64,000 bases of DNA from Siphonodentalium dalli (lineage: Eukaryota; Mollusca; Scaphopoda; Gadilida; Siphonodentaliidae). The stretch covers positions 62,415,094 to 62,479,093 of the forward strand of contig CP136065.1 in NCBI GenBank assembly GCA_032622095.1, in the 5' to 3' direction. The notes under the pieces are model-generated. The model saw only the letters and a program-made list of their open reading frames with translations, was not told where the DNA came from and made no database searches. The first letter of the stretch is position 1, and every line of letters begins with the position of its first letter. Below, piece after piece: positions 1 to 10,866 of this stretch. A program made the position numbers and the translations under genes.

Positions 1-720
1 GCGATGGTAAAACGAGAACCGGAGGTTCGAGTTTTGCCTCGTGGCACGACAAACAAGTGCATTAACGTTAACATGTTCACAAAACTGTGTTGTTCTATGT
101 TTATTGCACACTCTGAAGATTGCAGCGTGTAACATACTAACATTTAGATCGATATTGTGTTATTTAATAGAACAAACGTGTGCTTAATGTAGACTATACC
201 CCATAATTTAGCGAAGACATTTTCTGTTAAAGTTGACGTCGCCAGTGACGTTGTTGATGTAATAGGTTTGTATTGTTCAAGAACAATACACATTTTTGTA
301 TTGAACGTTTCAATTATGCTGTATTTTTGGTGTATTTCGCACAAATAAGCTATAGGGTGTGCAACAATCTAAAACTTATACATAGAGGTGTAATTTACAA
401 GACGGTAAGATTTCGAGTACTATAGTTATCAATAACATACACACTGCATGTACTTTCATAGGGTGGATGCACACATGCAAGTAATATCTGTAAATATCTT
501 GTATTTGGCGTTTTACATGGATCATAAACACCTGTAATATGCGTCCCCTGACAACCCAATCATTGCGGCTATGTTTGACCACAGTGAGTCAAGCTCTGAA
601 CGTGCAGAGAACTAGTCCAGGAGATATTGGTCGACCTCTGCACCCCCAGGACTTAACTTCACCCCACTAATTGTCTTCCTTAAGGTCTCCTCTAATGTTT
701 TTCACTTGTTAACAAGAAAA
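1..720. other. Intergenic, no gene recognised
   Basis: AT-rich sequence with only short accidental reading frames. About 90 bases near 370-465 resemble 26,288-26,365 in block A (shared words such as AAAACTTATACATA and CATACAC.CTGCATGTAC), so this edge carries part of a dispersed repeat. I see nothing else here. Confidence 0.5.
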
Positions 721-1900
721 AAAAGTGGCCGCAGAGACTCCAGACAAGATGGCGTCCATCATGGCGGCCATTTGTTTTAATGCACCAGGTCTATTTGATC
801 GCCATTATAGTAAAGATGTTAGCACATGCGGTCTTGTTTTCCGCTCGATTCGTTATGCTAATATACAACCCTTACAAATTAGCCAAAATTCCGATACCAG
901 AATCCAATATGGCGGCCAAGATGGCCGCCGAAATGTGAAAATATGCTATTTTTCTGACATGTTACCACCTTTCGTTCGTCTCTGTGGGAAAATGTTAGAA
1001 TTTATGCGTCATGTTATACATTTATCATATAGAGGAGTCATTGGCGAACACATGGGGACCATAATATACATTCATTGCGGGATATTTTTGTCCGATATCA
1101 CGTTTTCCCAAATGCCGGTATCATAGGTCAAAGCCGAATCTCCGTTAATAATGCGATGTTATTTTTCGAATCAATGAATGTTATTGCTATTATAACAACA
1201 CCCATGCATATATATTTGCAGTAGATACTCGAGCTAAGATTCCTCTTATACCTGAGTTGAGGAATATTTACCCAAATCTAAGATGGCGGCCAAAATGGCC
1301 ACCAGAAATAAAAAATCGCCGAAAATCGCTGATTTTAACATCAGTGAGCATTATTGTCATGACAACTCCACACCTGCTTACTATTGTAAGTTGGGAACAC
1401 TTAGGCGAAGAACTTTCCTTGTACCATATCCAAATAAAAGTCCCCCAAATCCAAAATGGCGCCCACAATGGCGGACAGATTTTGAATAATCACCGAAATT
1501 CCCTCATATTCACATCATTGGGCATTATTGTCGAGACAACTCCACCAATGCTTACAATTGAGTTGGAAATACTGAGGTGAAGAAATTACCTTACATTTCA
1601 TTCAAGAAATTGTTTTCCAAATCGAAGATGGCGGCCAAAATGGCGACCGAAATTTGAAAACAAGTACATTCCTTTACTTTCTTAATATGGGCGTTATTGT
1701 TTCGCGATTTCTATCCACCATTACATGTTGATATGGAATAGTGACATGAAGTATTCATTAGGGTTTGGCAATTGATACTCACTGCCAAGATCGCTGCTAA
1801 ATTGGCGGCTAGAAATTGAAAAGAAATCGATATTTTCATATATTAATTTCAACTTTTTGTCATAATATCGGTATGTATGGACGAAACTGTACATAAACCA
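721..1900 (+). repeat. Degenerate ~170-bp tandem repeat with ATGGCGGCC cores
   Basis: A core like AAGATGGCGGCCAAAATGGC recurs near 745, 905, 1277, 1448, 1618 and 1788. The last four are spaced 170-171 bases, and 905 to 1277 is about two periods. Text after each core is also alike (GAAATTTGAAAA, then CATTATTGTC.TGACAACTCCACC), so these are diverged tandem copies rather than chance motifs. The same unit occurs in both arms of the 7.2-kb palindrome (near 46,490, 46,845 and 47,200, and mirrored near 50,205, 50,515 and 50,880). Open frames here, such as 725-1126, are by-products of the repeat. Confidence 0.75.
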
Positions 1901-3050
1901 TCTACTAGTTCAACTTAAAGGTATCAAAACGCATAACATAGCTCGTATCCTTCTGGAAAGATGAAAAACCACAATTAATATCGCGATGTGGCATTTCGAA
2001 ATCAGTCTCCACTTAGCGCCGATAATGGCCGTAAGCGTAGGTGCGCCGAATAGTTATATCAGAACAATTACCTGATAACAGATTCTGATTTGCCACGTCA
2101 CGTCCATGATTATCTGGACCAGCTTCCATTTCTTTGTCTGATAAATCTAGGTCGCTCACACCGACAAAGTATTCACCACTTCCTAGGAGTAGGGTCCCTC
2201 TAATCATAACGTTTCAAACAATTCATTTTCCGGTGTCTAGCTTACGATTTTAAATATTTGCTAAATATGATATTTGTGCGTCATCTTGAACTAGGAATGC
2301 ATATGGCCGATGTGTATACAAGCTTACAGAAGGTCATCTCTATGTATGTGTCTCATACCCCATGGGATAACGACATGTACACCCGGCGAACCAGTTAGCT
2401 AGTCACTTCTTAATAGATGGTTCGTCAACTCACAAACTCAGCGAACGCATTGGCATATATGGACAACTTCGACAGTGTTTCGAAGGTCTCATTCCCTTGG
2501 ACAGATGTCTATCTGCTAAGGAGAAGACCCTAGTGTACAGACTACCCACACGTCTTGACCACTATCCGAAGCAAACTGTGACGTCCCGCAGTTGTCTCGT
2601 CGAATATCTCCCAGCAGAGAAGAACAACGCTCGCGGTGCTAGTGGACATGTGCCACGATACTGGGAATGAAATGGGCCACTGTATACACCACCCCTACAC
2701 CTGGTGCATGTTTAAGATATCAAATGTCATGCGTGTCGGTTTTATTTGGTGTGGTAAGATTGTATTTCCACATCCGTTTCGAAGCCTTTCTGATTCAACT
2801 ACGTACACTTTTGTCTGGATAATACTATGCTAGTCTCCCTCAAAACAGTCGGATGGACTAAAGGATAATGTCTTTATAGCATGAATATATGCGTGTTTTG
2901 TTATCCTCTCTCGGGGTTAGTGTCAGTATGTGGGCGGTATTATTCAAGAAAATGTCAGGAACTGTTTATTTCACTATGTATTTAAAGAACAATTTACAGT
3001 CTCGATGGCAATGGCTGTGGACGTTGGGGAACGCGACCTTTATGATCATA
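1901..3050. other. Intergenic, no gene recognised
   Basis: About 1.15 kb with no convincing coding frame, terminal repeat or tandem array. The minus-strand frame at 2,013-2,207 is short and has no recognisable motif. Confidence 0.4.
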
Positions 3051-3059
3051 TAGCTTTAT

Positions 3060-3875
3060 ATATATACTAGCCGATGAACCCGACGTTCTCCGGGCTATTC
3101 AAAAACCAAATTTCAAGTCGATAGCTCCACCCGTTTCCGAGCTCAAATTTCAAGTCGATAGCTGTACCCGTTTCCGAGATCTGGTCTGCGCATGCGCGAA
3201 GCTGGCGTCGCACGGGCTCGGCGACCCGATAAAATTCGTATCCGGGGCAAGATACATTCACATAGCAAATTTCAAGTCGATAGCTCCACCCGTTTCCAAG
3301 ATCTGGTCTGCGCATGCGCGAAGCTGGCGTCGCACGGGCTCGGCGACCCGATAAAATTCGTATCCGGGGTAAGATACATTCATGTACCAAATTTCAAGTC
3401 GATAGCTCCACCCGTTTCCGAGATCTCGTCTGCGCATGCGCGAAGCTGGCGATGCACGGGCTCGGCGACCCGATAAAATTCGTATCCGGGGTAAGATACA
3501 TTCACATAGCAAATTTCAAGTCGATAGCTCCACCCGTTTCCGAGATCTCGTCTGCGCATGCGCGAAGCTGGCGTCGCACGGGCTCGGCGACCCGATAAAA
3601 TTCGTATCCGGGGTAAGATACATTCACATAGCAAATTTCAAGTCGATAGCTCCACCCGTTTCCGAGATCTCGTCTGCGCATGCGCGAAGCTGGCGTCGCA
3701 CGGACTCGTCAATACGACAACGTCCACCGCCTGGTCAAACTACACACACGTACCAAGTTTCGTCCCGATCGGTCGAGAATCGTAGATTTGTATCAATGAC
3801 ATACAGACAGACATACAGACAGACAGACAGACAGAGGTCTTCAAAATGTGCCGCACATCTTCCTTTTTTTTGATA
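3060..3875 (+). mobile_element. Probable retroelement tail with internal satellite
   Basis: It opens with ACTAGCCGATGAACCCGACG, contains a GC-rich 122-bp array, then a segment ending in a phrase like ACCAAGTTTCGTCCCGATCG, then an ACAG/ATAC microsatellite (about 3,800-3,833) and a T-run. A 'CAAGTTTC..GATCGGTC' phrase followed by (ACAG)n is typical of non-LTR retrotransposon or SINE 3' ends in invertebrates. No reverse transcriptase is present, so this would be a short non-autonomous or truncated copy. The family cannot be named from sequence alone. Confidence 0.5.
3109..3712 (+). repeat. 122-bp tandem array, five copies
   Basis: The word TGCGCATGCGCGAAGCTGG recurs at exact 122-base steps (near 3186, 3308, 3430, 3552, 3674). 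Copies differ by a few substitutions. The first is preceded by a doubled 36-base piece (AAATTTCAAGTCGATAGCT). The unit is much richer in G+C than its surroundings and contains the palindrome TGCGCATGCGCA. Frames on both strands stay open across it because 122 is not a multiple of 3 and the unit has few stops; they are not genes. Confidence 0.9.
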
Positions 3876-4619
3876 CATCGATCATAAAATCATTGAAAGC
3901 GACGGTGCCTGTTGTGATAATTCCTGTTTAGTTTGTCAGCGGTCATATGCATCGCTCATATGCAATTATAAATTATTATTGTCAGCGCTTGACAGTCCAC
4001 ATAAGCAGCGATCACATACAACGCACAACGAGCTACTGATCCTTCGTTAGCAACTGATCCTGAATCGTCGAGTTGAATGGTGTCAACACGTAGGATTGCT
4101 GTGTAGACGTGGCTCGAATTGATATATTATAATTAAAAGTCGACGACCACAAGCAGGTGCCCCCCCCCCCCCGAAATGATTTTCTTAGGAAGTTGGCATT
4201 TTCGAGAAAAAAAATAGAAAGAAATGAAAATCCTTAAAACAATTTAAATTAGAAAAGTAAAACGTTTTCTAAGTCAAGAATTGGGAATAAGTCTGTGATA
4301 AACACATTTTTTCTGTCGTCGATATATATTAGCAACATTATCGATTTATGTGTATAAATATCCTAAAGTTTCAATTCTCGACATTTGAAACTGTGGGAGG
4401 AGTTGATTACACAATGAAGGTACCCAAAATCAAAACGGTAAAACATTGTTCAAAGTCAAGAAAGGGGAATAATTCGGTGAAAGATTATTTTTTCCGTCTT
4501 CAATATACATGTTGTACATTTACAATGGCTGCGGACACACATACCACAGTAGCGATGGCATAGTAGGTGTGACCATTTATTATGGTGGAGTTTGGTGACA
4601 GTTGGTCGTCATAATTAAT
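3876..4619. other. Intergenic with a diverged ~180-bp direct repeat
   Basis: A 13-base C run lies at 4,160-4,172. Two related stretches start near 4,257 and 4,438 (GTAAAACGTTTTCTAAGTCA versus GTAAAACATTGTTCAAAGTC, each followed by GGGAATAA and a T-run), which suggests an old tandem duplication. No gene recognised. Confidence 0.45.
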
Positions 4620-5006
4620 ATGCCACCAAATAACACATCCCACATTCCACAGTCGGACCTCCAGAGAGCTTGGATCGCCACCTCTCAGGATGATTACGCC
4701 ACCGCTTATCCCAACTAGTGTAACTACAATGCTGGACTCCATGCATGTCACGCCTTGTGTGAGCTGGTCACTCCACGCTCACAAAGGCGGATACCAGCTG
4801 ATTCTGGACTTCCAGGCCGGCCCGACACAGCCCTGTTCAGGGCTCTCTACCGGGAACGGACGGGAGACAACCAAATCAGCCAGGAAGAAGCATCGAAAGA
4901 AAAAGAAAAAAAACTCCATCCAGGAAAAAAAGGGACGCAGAGAGATTGGCTGTGTAGAAAGGGAGGAAGTCGACTGTTGACACACCAGGCGACACCTCCC
5001 GCGTAG
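4620..5006 (+). pseudogene. Broken reading frame upstream of the 127-aa ORF
   Basis: From ATG 4620 a frame runs 32 codons to a TAG at 4716-4718, then continues in the same frame without a break to TAG at 5004-5006, for 129 codons overall. The composition looks protein-like rather than random: a Trp/Tyr/Asn/Cys-rich first half, a middle with TPRSQRRIPADSG, and a Lys/Glu-rich tail. One nonsense change would explain the interruption. I do not recognise the family. The downstream tandem copy contains only its second half (from about 7,825) and carries a one-base deletion in the A/G run near 7,971 that shifts the frame. The 127-aa ORF follows closely in another frame, as in compact mobile elements or small viral genomes, but that parallel is only a layout resemblance. 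Confidence 0.35.
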
Positions 5007-5035
5007 CCGAGATCGATGCACCGCTCGAAGTGATA

Positions 5036-5419
5036 ATGGACTCTCCATCGCCACGGACAGACGCGGACACATCCCATTTCAACCCGAAGACGCCGGAATA
5101 CATCGAACCAGAGTCTTCACCCGCCTCGCCTACAGCACCCGAAGCACCAACATCCGACCCTGAAGACACATCTGACTCTGGTACCGAAGACACATCTGAC
5201 TCCGATTCCGAAAACACATCGGATTCCGAAGAAGAAGAAAGACGAGCGCATGCGATGGAACTATTAACAAAAATACAAGAAAAAATTAGAAAAGTCGAAT
5301 TACAACAAGCCGAACTCGAAGAACGCGCCAAACAACCAATTCCAGTCTTGTCAACATCACCATCCAAATCACCATCGAGAAAGAAAAGATATAGAAAGAA
5401 ACAAAACAGCCGCCGCTAA
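5036..5419 (+). CDS. Hypothetical acidic/basic 127-aa protein, copy 1
   Basis: I do not recognise the family. From ATG 5036 the protein has a Pro/Ser/Thr-rich start, then two DTSDS-type repeats that are strongly acidic (about residues 45-70), then a likely coiled-coil helix with ELLTKIQEKIRKVELQQAEL (about 77-98), and a C-terminal basic Ser/Arg/Lys tail (SPSRKKRYRKKQNSRR) resembling a nuclear-localisation or nucleic-acid-binding tail. A GTG six bases upstream is not a likely animal start. The frame is open back to a TAG at 4955-4957 without another ATG. The codons are GC-richer than the flanks. The frame is identical in both tandem copies, which cannot test selection because the duplication is recent. 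It could be a mobile-element accessory protein or a captured fragment. Confidence 0.4.
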   Translation: MDSPSPRTDADTSHFNPKTPEYIEPESSPASPTAPEAPTSDPEDTSDSGTEDTSDSDSENTSDSEEEERRAHAMELLTKIQEKIRKVELQQAELEERAKQPIPVLSTSPSKSPSRKKRYRKKQNSRR

Positions 5420-5541
5420 CAATCCGCATCGCCTTGCCTCCAGTCAGTATCAACAGCCACCGCCGACAAAATCTCTCGATTTTCATCGAAAACGCAAAGC
5501 GAGGGTGAAGGGACTTGCATACTGCAGTCCGAATATCCTAC

Positions 5542-5556
5542 CCGGCCTTCGGCCGG
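5542..5556. other. Perfect short GC hairpin
   Basis: CCGGCCTTCGGCCGG forms a 6-bp stem with a TTC loop, about 120 bases after the 127-aa frame; it is repeated at 8,581-8,595 in the second copy. It would form a stable RNA hairpin. No T-run follows, and no function is evident. Confidence 0.6.
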
Positions 5557-7424
5557 AAACTACTCGACAGATCCCACATAGCCAAGATCCATGTACAGTC
5601 TGGCTTGCATGGTGACAAGCTGCAAACCAGAGTTCAGTCTCCTCGCTACGCTATGTCTGACCGCTGCCGGTATATGTATTTTCTTAATTAAATCTAACAT
5701 TTTTTTATTGAAGTGTTTTGTAAGTTACAATTCATTCTGGCTTGATCTAGAGAATTTTCAATATGGACAGTTCAGTTTCTCGGAATAATTTTTTTGCAGA
5801 ATAAATTGTAAGCTACAAATTAAATGAGTGATTTCTTCACATTATGTGTTGGTGCTGGTAGTGGTAAAATGAGGGAAATGTTCAGATAATAAGTTCAACA
5901 AACTCGTCAAAGATCCTTTAGTATAGAAAGGGGGGTTAAATTTGGGGCAATAACATGTGTAGAATGTGGCATTGCTGACCTGATGGTTTAATTATTTTAC
6001 AAAGCTGCAAAAGTTCATAAAAAGTGAGAAATTTGAATGCGTAACATGAGTTTCTTATTCAGTTCAGGCCAACTATCTTGTGAGAAAATACCCCGATTTA
6101 TCTCCCCTGAATTTTGTAATCTCCCCTGCCATTTTCAAAGACTCGGTTATTTGCACTTCGCTTGGGGGTGAATTTCCACAGCGAGTCGTTGAGAATGATG
6201 CGCTTGCAAAACAATATTTTGAAATTGCTTCGATAACTTTTGTTTCCGATTTAAAAATATTTGTCAGTTCTATCATAGCTATAAAAGGCATAGCAGAGGC
6301 CACTTATTGACATTCACTCGGTCATGCTCTGCTTTTAGGTTTAAAATTGTAGATTTTTAATAAAATGAAATGGGCGTGTGTGTAAACCACAGCGATTGAT
6401 GGTACGGATACACCAAAGTACATACATTTGTTTACGCCGATCATCTCTGTCGAAAAGAAAAAAAGATTATTCGCGAGGCCTATGCCATGGACAATGAAGT
6501 ACATACAGTACTCCCTCCAAAGTTGTCAAATATTTCTGGAAATTGTGAATTTTGACATATATGGTGTGAGACAGGATGTGGCAAGCTATGCATGCCAACT
6601 GGTGTCACATTTCTTTGGAACCTTGACGCCCAGGCAAGAAATGTTAGCTCTCGAAACAATAAACCCATATAATTTAATTATATAAATAGGTGTGAAGCTG
6701 TTTGTGTGAAAGCAGTGTATTTGTATGGCCGGATGTGTCAATCCATCAGGTATGTGTTGATATGCGGAAATGGTCTCAGGTTTAATTAGCATAATAAGCA
6801 TAAATCCATAAGATAATTTATCGGCGCAATAAATAGGTTTAAGTCGGTTTGATATTCACGCGTGTTTCGTGATGTCAGTGGATATAGTCAGTCAGATCAT
6901 TCTTACGACAAAACTAGTTGTTCTCTTCTGTTCTGTGAGTTGTAATTTCTCTCTCGTGAACTTCGTGAAGACATTTCCGGGACGTCTAGACGACGTTATT
7001 GTGGTTATTTCACTGACGTATTTAATCGACTTCTACTAAAACTAGTCAGTATACGTTAAAATTATATTTCTTGGATTATTGGAACAAGAACATTTAATTT
7101 TATAAGTGAGTATGTTAGATTTATAAAAAAAATCTTGTTCAGTTCGGATTTATTGCTACTAGAGATATTTGATGTCCAAACTCTTGGTCTTAGATGTTGC
7201 GCAAAATACTAGTATGCAAACTATATACCCTTGGCATATGTACCAAATTTACGGCGAGTAGACAGTAGACGTTTTCATCTTTTCGTAGTTCATTGTCACC
7301 ATATTAGGATAGTTATAACAACGAACGCTCTTTATCGTCACCAAATGAGGACAAATTTAAAAATAACGCTCTTTATTATCTGTTATCGTCATATTAGGAT
7401 AAATATAACAATAATCACACTTTA

Positions 7425-7790
7425 AAGTGACGTGCAACACTCCGGTAGGGTGATAACATAGAAATGGAGAATAATCCTGTTCAAATATTATATCTAAATT
7501 GACAACACACACCGTCATTCTTATATATTAATTAAATACAGTGACTGCCGATGGCGAAATCGTTTTCGTTAGTTTATCGCCGATAGAAGCGTCCCGGTTC
7601 GAGTAGTTCAGACAATTTTTTCTATGGTACGGTCGATTTGCTTGAGATTTTCGGTGATGTTAGTAGTATTCCTCCAATTGGTATAGCACCTGAATACTAA
7701 CTTATCAGTTTCACGCACCCGAACAAGTACATAATGTGTTTATTAATGTCACAATATTAGTATAATTATAACAAATGACGCTCTTTATTG
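7425..7790 (+). repeat. ~350-bp dispersed repeat (family R350), copy in unit 1
   Basis: This family begins near GTG..AACACTC.GGTAGGGT and includes AATTGACAACACACACCG, GATGGCGAAATCGTTTTCGT, TTTATCGCCGATAGAAGCGT and ATAGCACCTGAATACTAACT. Copies also lie at 10,450, 34,425, 54,265 and 58,346, the last two in zinc-finger blocks. Pieces of it (GATGGCGAAATCAATCTCGT and relatives) also sit upstream of the zinc-finger exons in blocks B and C, so it may derive from the 5' region of that gene family. Confidence 0.8.
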
Positions 7791-8074
7791 CCACCACATC
7801 CAGGTATTAATATATTTGTGATAAAGGCGGATACCAGCTGATTCTGGACTTCCAGGCCGGCCCGACACAGCCCTGTTCAGGGCTCTCTACCGGGAACGGA
7901 CGGGAGACAACCAAATCAGCCAGGAAGAAGCATCGAAAGAAAAAGAAAAAAAACTCCATCCAGGAAAAAAAGGACGCAGAGAGATTGGCTGTGTAGAAAG
8001 GGAGGAAGTCGACTGTTGACACACCAGGCGACACCTCCCGCGTAGCCGAGATCGATGCACCGCTCGAAGTGATA

Positions 8075-8458
8075 ATGGACTCTCCATCGCCACGGACAGA
8101 CGCGGACACATCCCATTTCAACCCGAAGACGCCGGAATACATCGAACCAGAGTCTTCACCCGCCTCGCCTACAGCACCCGAAGCACCAACATCCGACCCT
8201 GAAGACACATCTGACTCTGGTACCGAAGACACATCTGACTCCGATTCCGAAAACACATCGGATTCCGAAGAAGAAGAAAGACGAGCGCATGCGATGGAAC
8301 TATTAACAAAAATACAAGAAAAAATTAGAAAAGTCGAATTACAACAAGCCGAACTCGAAGAACGCGCCAAACAACCAATTCCAGTCTTGTCAACATCACC
8401 ATCCAAATCACCATCGAGAAAGAAAAGATATAGAAAGAAACAAAACAGCCGCCGCTAA
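8075..8458 (+). CDS. Hypothetical acidic/basic 127-aa protein, copy 2
   Basis: Same protein as at 5036, identical in every residue: acidic Ser/Thr repeats, a charged helix and a basic Ser/Arg/Lys tail. The start is ATG 8075. Upstream, the one-base deletion in the A/G run affects the preceding frame but not this one. Whether either copy is transcribed cannot be judged from sequence; no TATA box or splice signal clearly linked to it was seen. Confidence 0.4.
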   Translation: MDSPSPRTDADTSHFNPKTPEYIEPESSPASPTAPEAPTSDPEDTSDSGTEDTSDSDSENTSDSEEEERRAHAMELLTKIQEKIRKVELQQAELEERAKQPIPVLSTSPSKSPSRKKRYRKKQNSRR

Positions 8459-10449
8459 CAATCCGCATCGCCTTGCCTCCAGTCAGTATCAACAGCCACC
8501 GCCGACAAAATCTCTCGATTTTCATCGAAAACGCAAAGCGAGGGTGAAGGGACTTGCATACTGCAGTCCGAATATCCTACCCGGCCTTCGGCCGGAAACT
8601 ACTCGACAGATCCCACATAGCCAAGATCCATGTACAGTCTGGCTTGCATGGTGACAAGCTGCAAACCAGAGTTCAGTCTCCTCGCTACGCTATGTCTGAC
8701 CGCTGCCGGTATATGTATTTTCTTAATTAAATCTAACATTTTTTTATTGAAGTGTTTTGTAAGTTACAATTCATTCTGGCTTGATCTAGAGAATTTTCAA
8801 TATGGACAGTTCAGTTTCTCGGAATAATTTTTTTGCAGAATAAATTGTAAGCTACAAATTAAATGAGTGATTTCTTCACATTATGTGTTGGTGCTGGTAG
8901 TGGTAAAATGAGGGAAATGTTCAGATAATAAGTTCAACAAACTCGTCAAAGATCCTTTAGTATAGAAAGGGGGGTTAAATTTGGGGCAATAACATGTGTA
9001 GAATGTGGCATTGCTGACCTGATGGTTTAATTATTTTACAAAGCTGCAAAAGTTCATAAAAAGTGAGAAATTTGAATGCGTAACATGAGTTTCTTATTCA
9101 GTTCAGGCCAACTATCTTGTGAGAAAATACCCCGATTTATCTCCCCTGAATTTTGTAATCTCCCCTGCCATTTTCAAAGACTCGGTTATTTGCACTTCGC
9201 TTGGGGGTGAATTTCCACAGCGAGTCGTTGAGAATGATGCGCTTGCGAAACAATATTTTGAAATTGCTTCGATAACTTTTGTTTCCGATTTAAAAATATT
9301 TGTCAGTTCTATCATAGCTATAAAAGGCATAGCAGAGGCCACTTATTGACATTCACTCGGTCATGCTCTGCTTTTATGTTTAAAATTGTAGATTTTTAAT
9401 AAAATGAAATGGGCGTGTGTGTAAACCACAGCGATTGATGGTACGGATACACCAAAGTACATACATTTGTTTACGCCGATCATCTCTGTCGAAAAGAAAA
9501 AAAAGATTATTCGCGAGGCCTATGCCATGGACAATGAAGTACATACAGTACTCCCTCCAAAGTTGTCAAATATTTCTGGAAATTGTGAATTTTGACATAT
9601 ATGGTGTGAGACAGGTTGTGGCAAGCTATGCATGCCAACTGGTGTCACATTTCTTTGGAACCTTGACGCCCAGGCAAGAAATGTTAGCTCTCGAAACAAT
9701 AAACCCATATAATTTAATTATATAAATAGGTGTGAAGCTGTTTGTGTGAAAGCAGTGTATTTGTATGGCCGGATGTGTCAATCCATCAGGTATGTGTTGA
9801 TATGCGGAAATGGTCTCAGGTTTAATTAGCATAATAAGCATAAATCCATAAGATAATTTATCGGCGCAATAAATAGGTTTAAGTCGGTTTGATATTCACG
9901 CGTGTTTCGTGATGTCAGTGGATATAGTCAGTCAGATCTCTTCTGTTCTGTGAGTTGTAATTTCTCTCTCGTGAACTTCGTGAAGACATTTCCGGGACGT
10001 CTAGACGACGTTATTGTGGTTATTTCACTGACGTATTTAATCGACTTCTACTAATACTAGTCAGTATACGTTAAAATTATATTTCTTGGATTATTGGAAC
10101 AAGAACATTTAATTTTATAAGTGAGTATGTTAGATTTATAAAAAAAATCTTGTTCCGTTCAGTTCAGTTCGGATTTATTGCTACTAGAGATATTTGATGT
10201 CCAAACTCTTGGTCTTCGATGTTGCGCGAAATACTAGTATGCAAACTATATACCCTTGACAGATGTACCAAATTTACGGCGAGTAGACAGTAGACGTTTT
10301 CATCTTTTCGTAGTTCATTGTCACCATATTAGGATAGTTATAACAACGAACGCTCTTTATCGTCACCAAATGAGGACAAATTTAAAAATAACGCTCTTTA
10401 TTATCTGTTATCGTCATATTAGGATAAATATAACAATAATCACACTTTA

Positions 10450-10845
10450 AAGTGACGTGCAACACTCCGGTAGGGTGATAACATAGAAATGGAGAATAAT
10501 CCTGTTCAAAGAATTAATTTTTACAAATATTATATCTAAATTGACAACACACACCGTCATTCTTATATATTAATTAAATACAGTGACTGCCGATGGCGAA
10601 ATCGTTTTCGTTAGTTTATCGCCGATAGAAGCGTCCCGGTTCGAGTAGTTCAGACAATTTTTTCTATGGAGTGGTACGGTCGATCTGCTTGAGGGTTTCG
10701 GTGATGTTAGTAGTATTCCTCCAGTTGGTATAGCACCTGAATACTAACTTATCAGTTTCACGCACCCGAACAAGTACATAATATGTTTATTAATGTCACA
10801 ATATTAGTATAATTATAACAAATGACGCTCTTTATTGCCACCACA
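10450..10845 (+). repeat. R350 dispersed repeat, copy in unit 2
   Basis: Equivalent of 7,425-7,790, but it retains a 17-base stretch (AGAATTAATTTTTACAA) and a GAGTGG near 10,670 that are missing in copy 1. The copy at 54,265 also has a TTTTTACAAAT segment, so the longer form is probably ancestral. Confidence 0.8.
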
Positions 10846-10866
10846 TCCAGGTATTAATATATTTGT

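Larger units (their letters stand above)
4783..7824 (+). repeat. 3.04-kb tandem duplication, copy 1
   Basis: Bases from AAAGGCGGATACCAGC to TATTTGTGAT are repeated head-to-tail at 7,825-10,866, nearly identical, with offset 3,039 over most of the length. Differences are a handful of substitutions (6206 versus 9245, for example), a one-base indel in an A/G run, a ~20-base segment present only here (about 6,898-6,918), and 10- and 17-base segments missing here. The junction TTTGTGATAAAGGCGG joins the unit's end to its start at AAA, a 3-base microhomology. The first ~800 bases are GC-rich and hold the 127-aa frame; the rest is AT-rich and non-coding, ending in the ~350-bp dispersed repeat. Confidence 0.95.
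7825..10866 (+). repeat. 3.04-kb tandem duplication, copy 2
   Basis: Head-to-tail partner of 4,783-7,824. It ends at ATTTGTGATAAA and is followed by unique sequence (TCATCAGGGGATC). Its left edge starts inside the upstream broken frame, so the duplication did not copy that frame's start. It lacks about 20 bases present in copy 1 near 6,898 and carries 10 and 17 bases not in copy 1 (near 10,156 and 10,510). Near-identity along the whole unit, including non-coding DNA, indicates a recent event. Confidence 0.95.

Noticed and set aside
725-1126. 133-aa frame starting at GTG
   Set aside because: It lies within degenerate 170-bp repeats, has no domain, and lacks an ATG at the stated start.
3192-3873. 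Series of overlapping frames with MREAGVARARRPDKIRIRGK repeats on both strands
   Set aside because: They arise from the 122-bp tandem array and shift frame at each unit.
7550-7620. GGTTCGAGTAG in R350 as a tRNA-type B box, suggesting a SINE
   Set aside because: The match to the B box is partial and no A box at proper spacing or 3' tail could be seen, so I do not call R350 a SINE.
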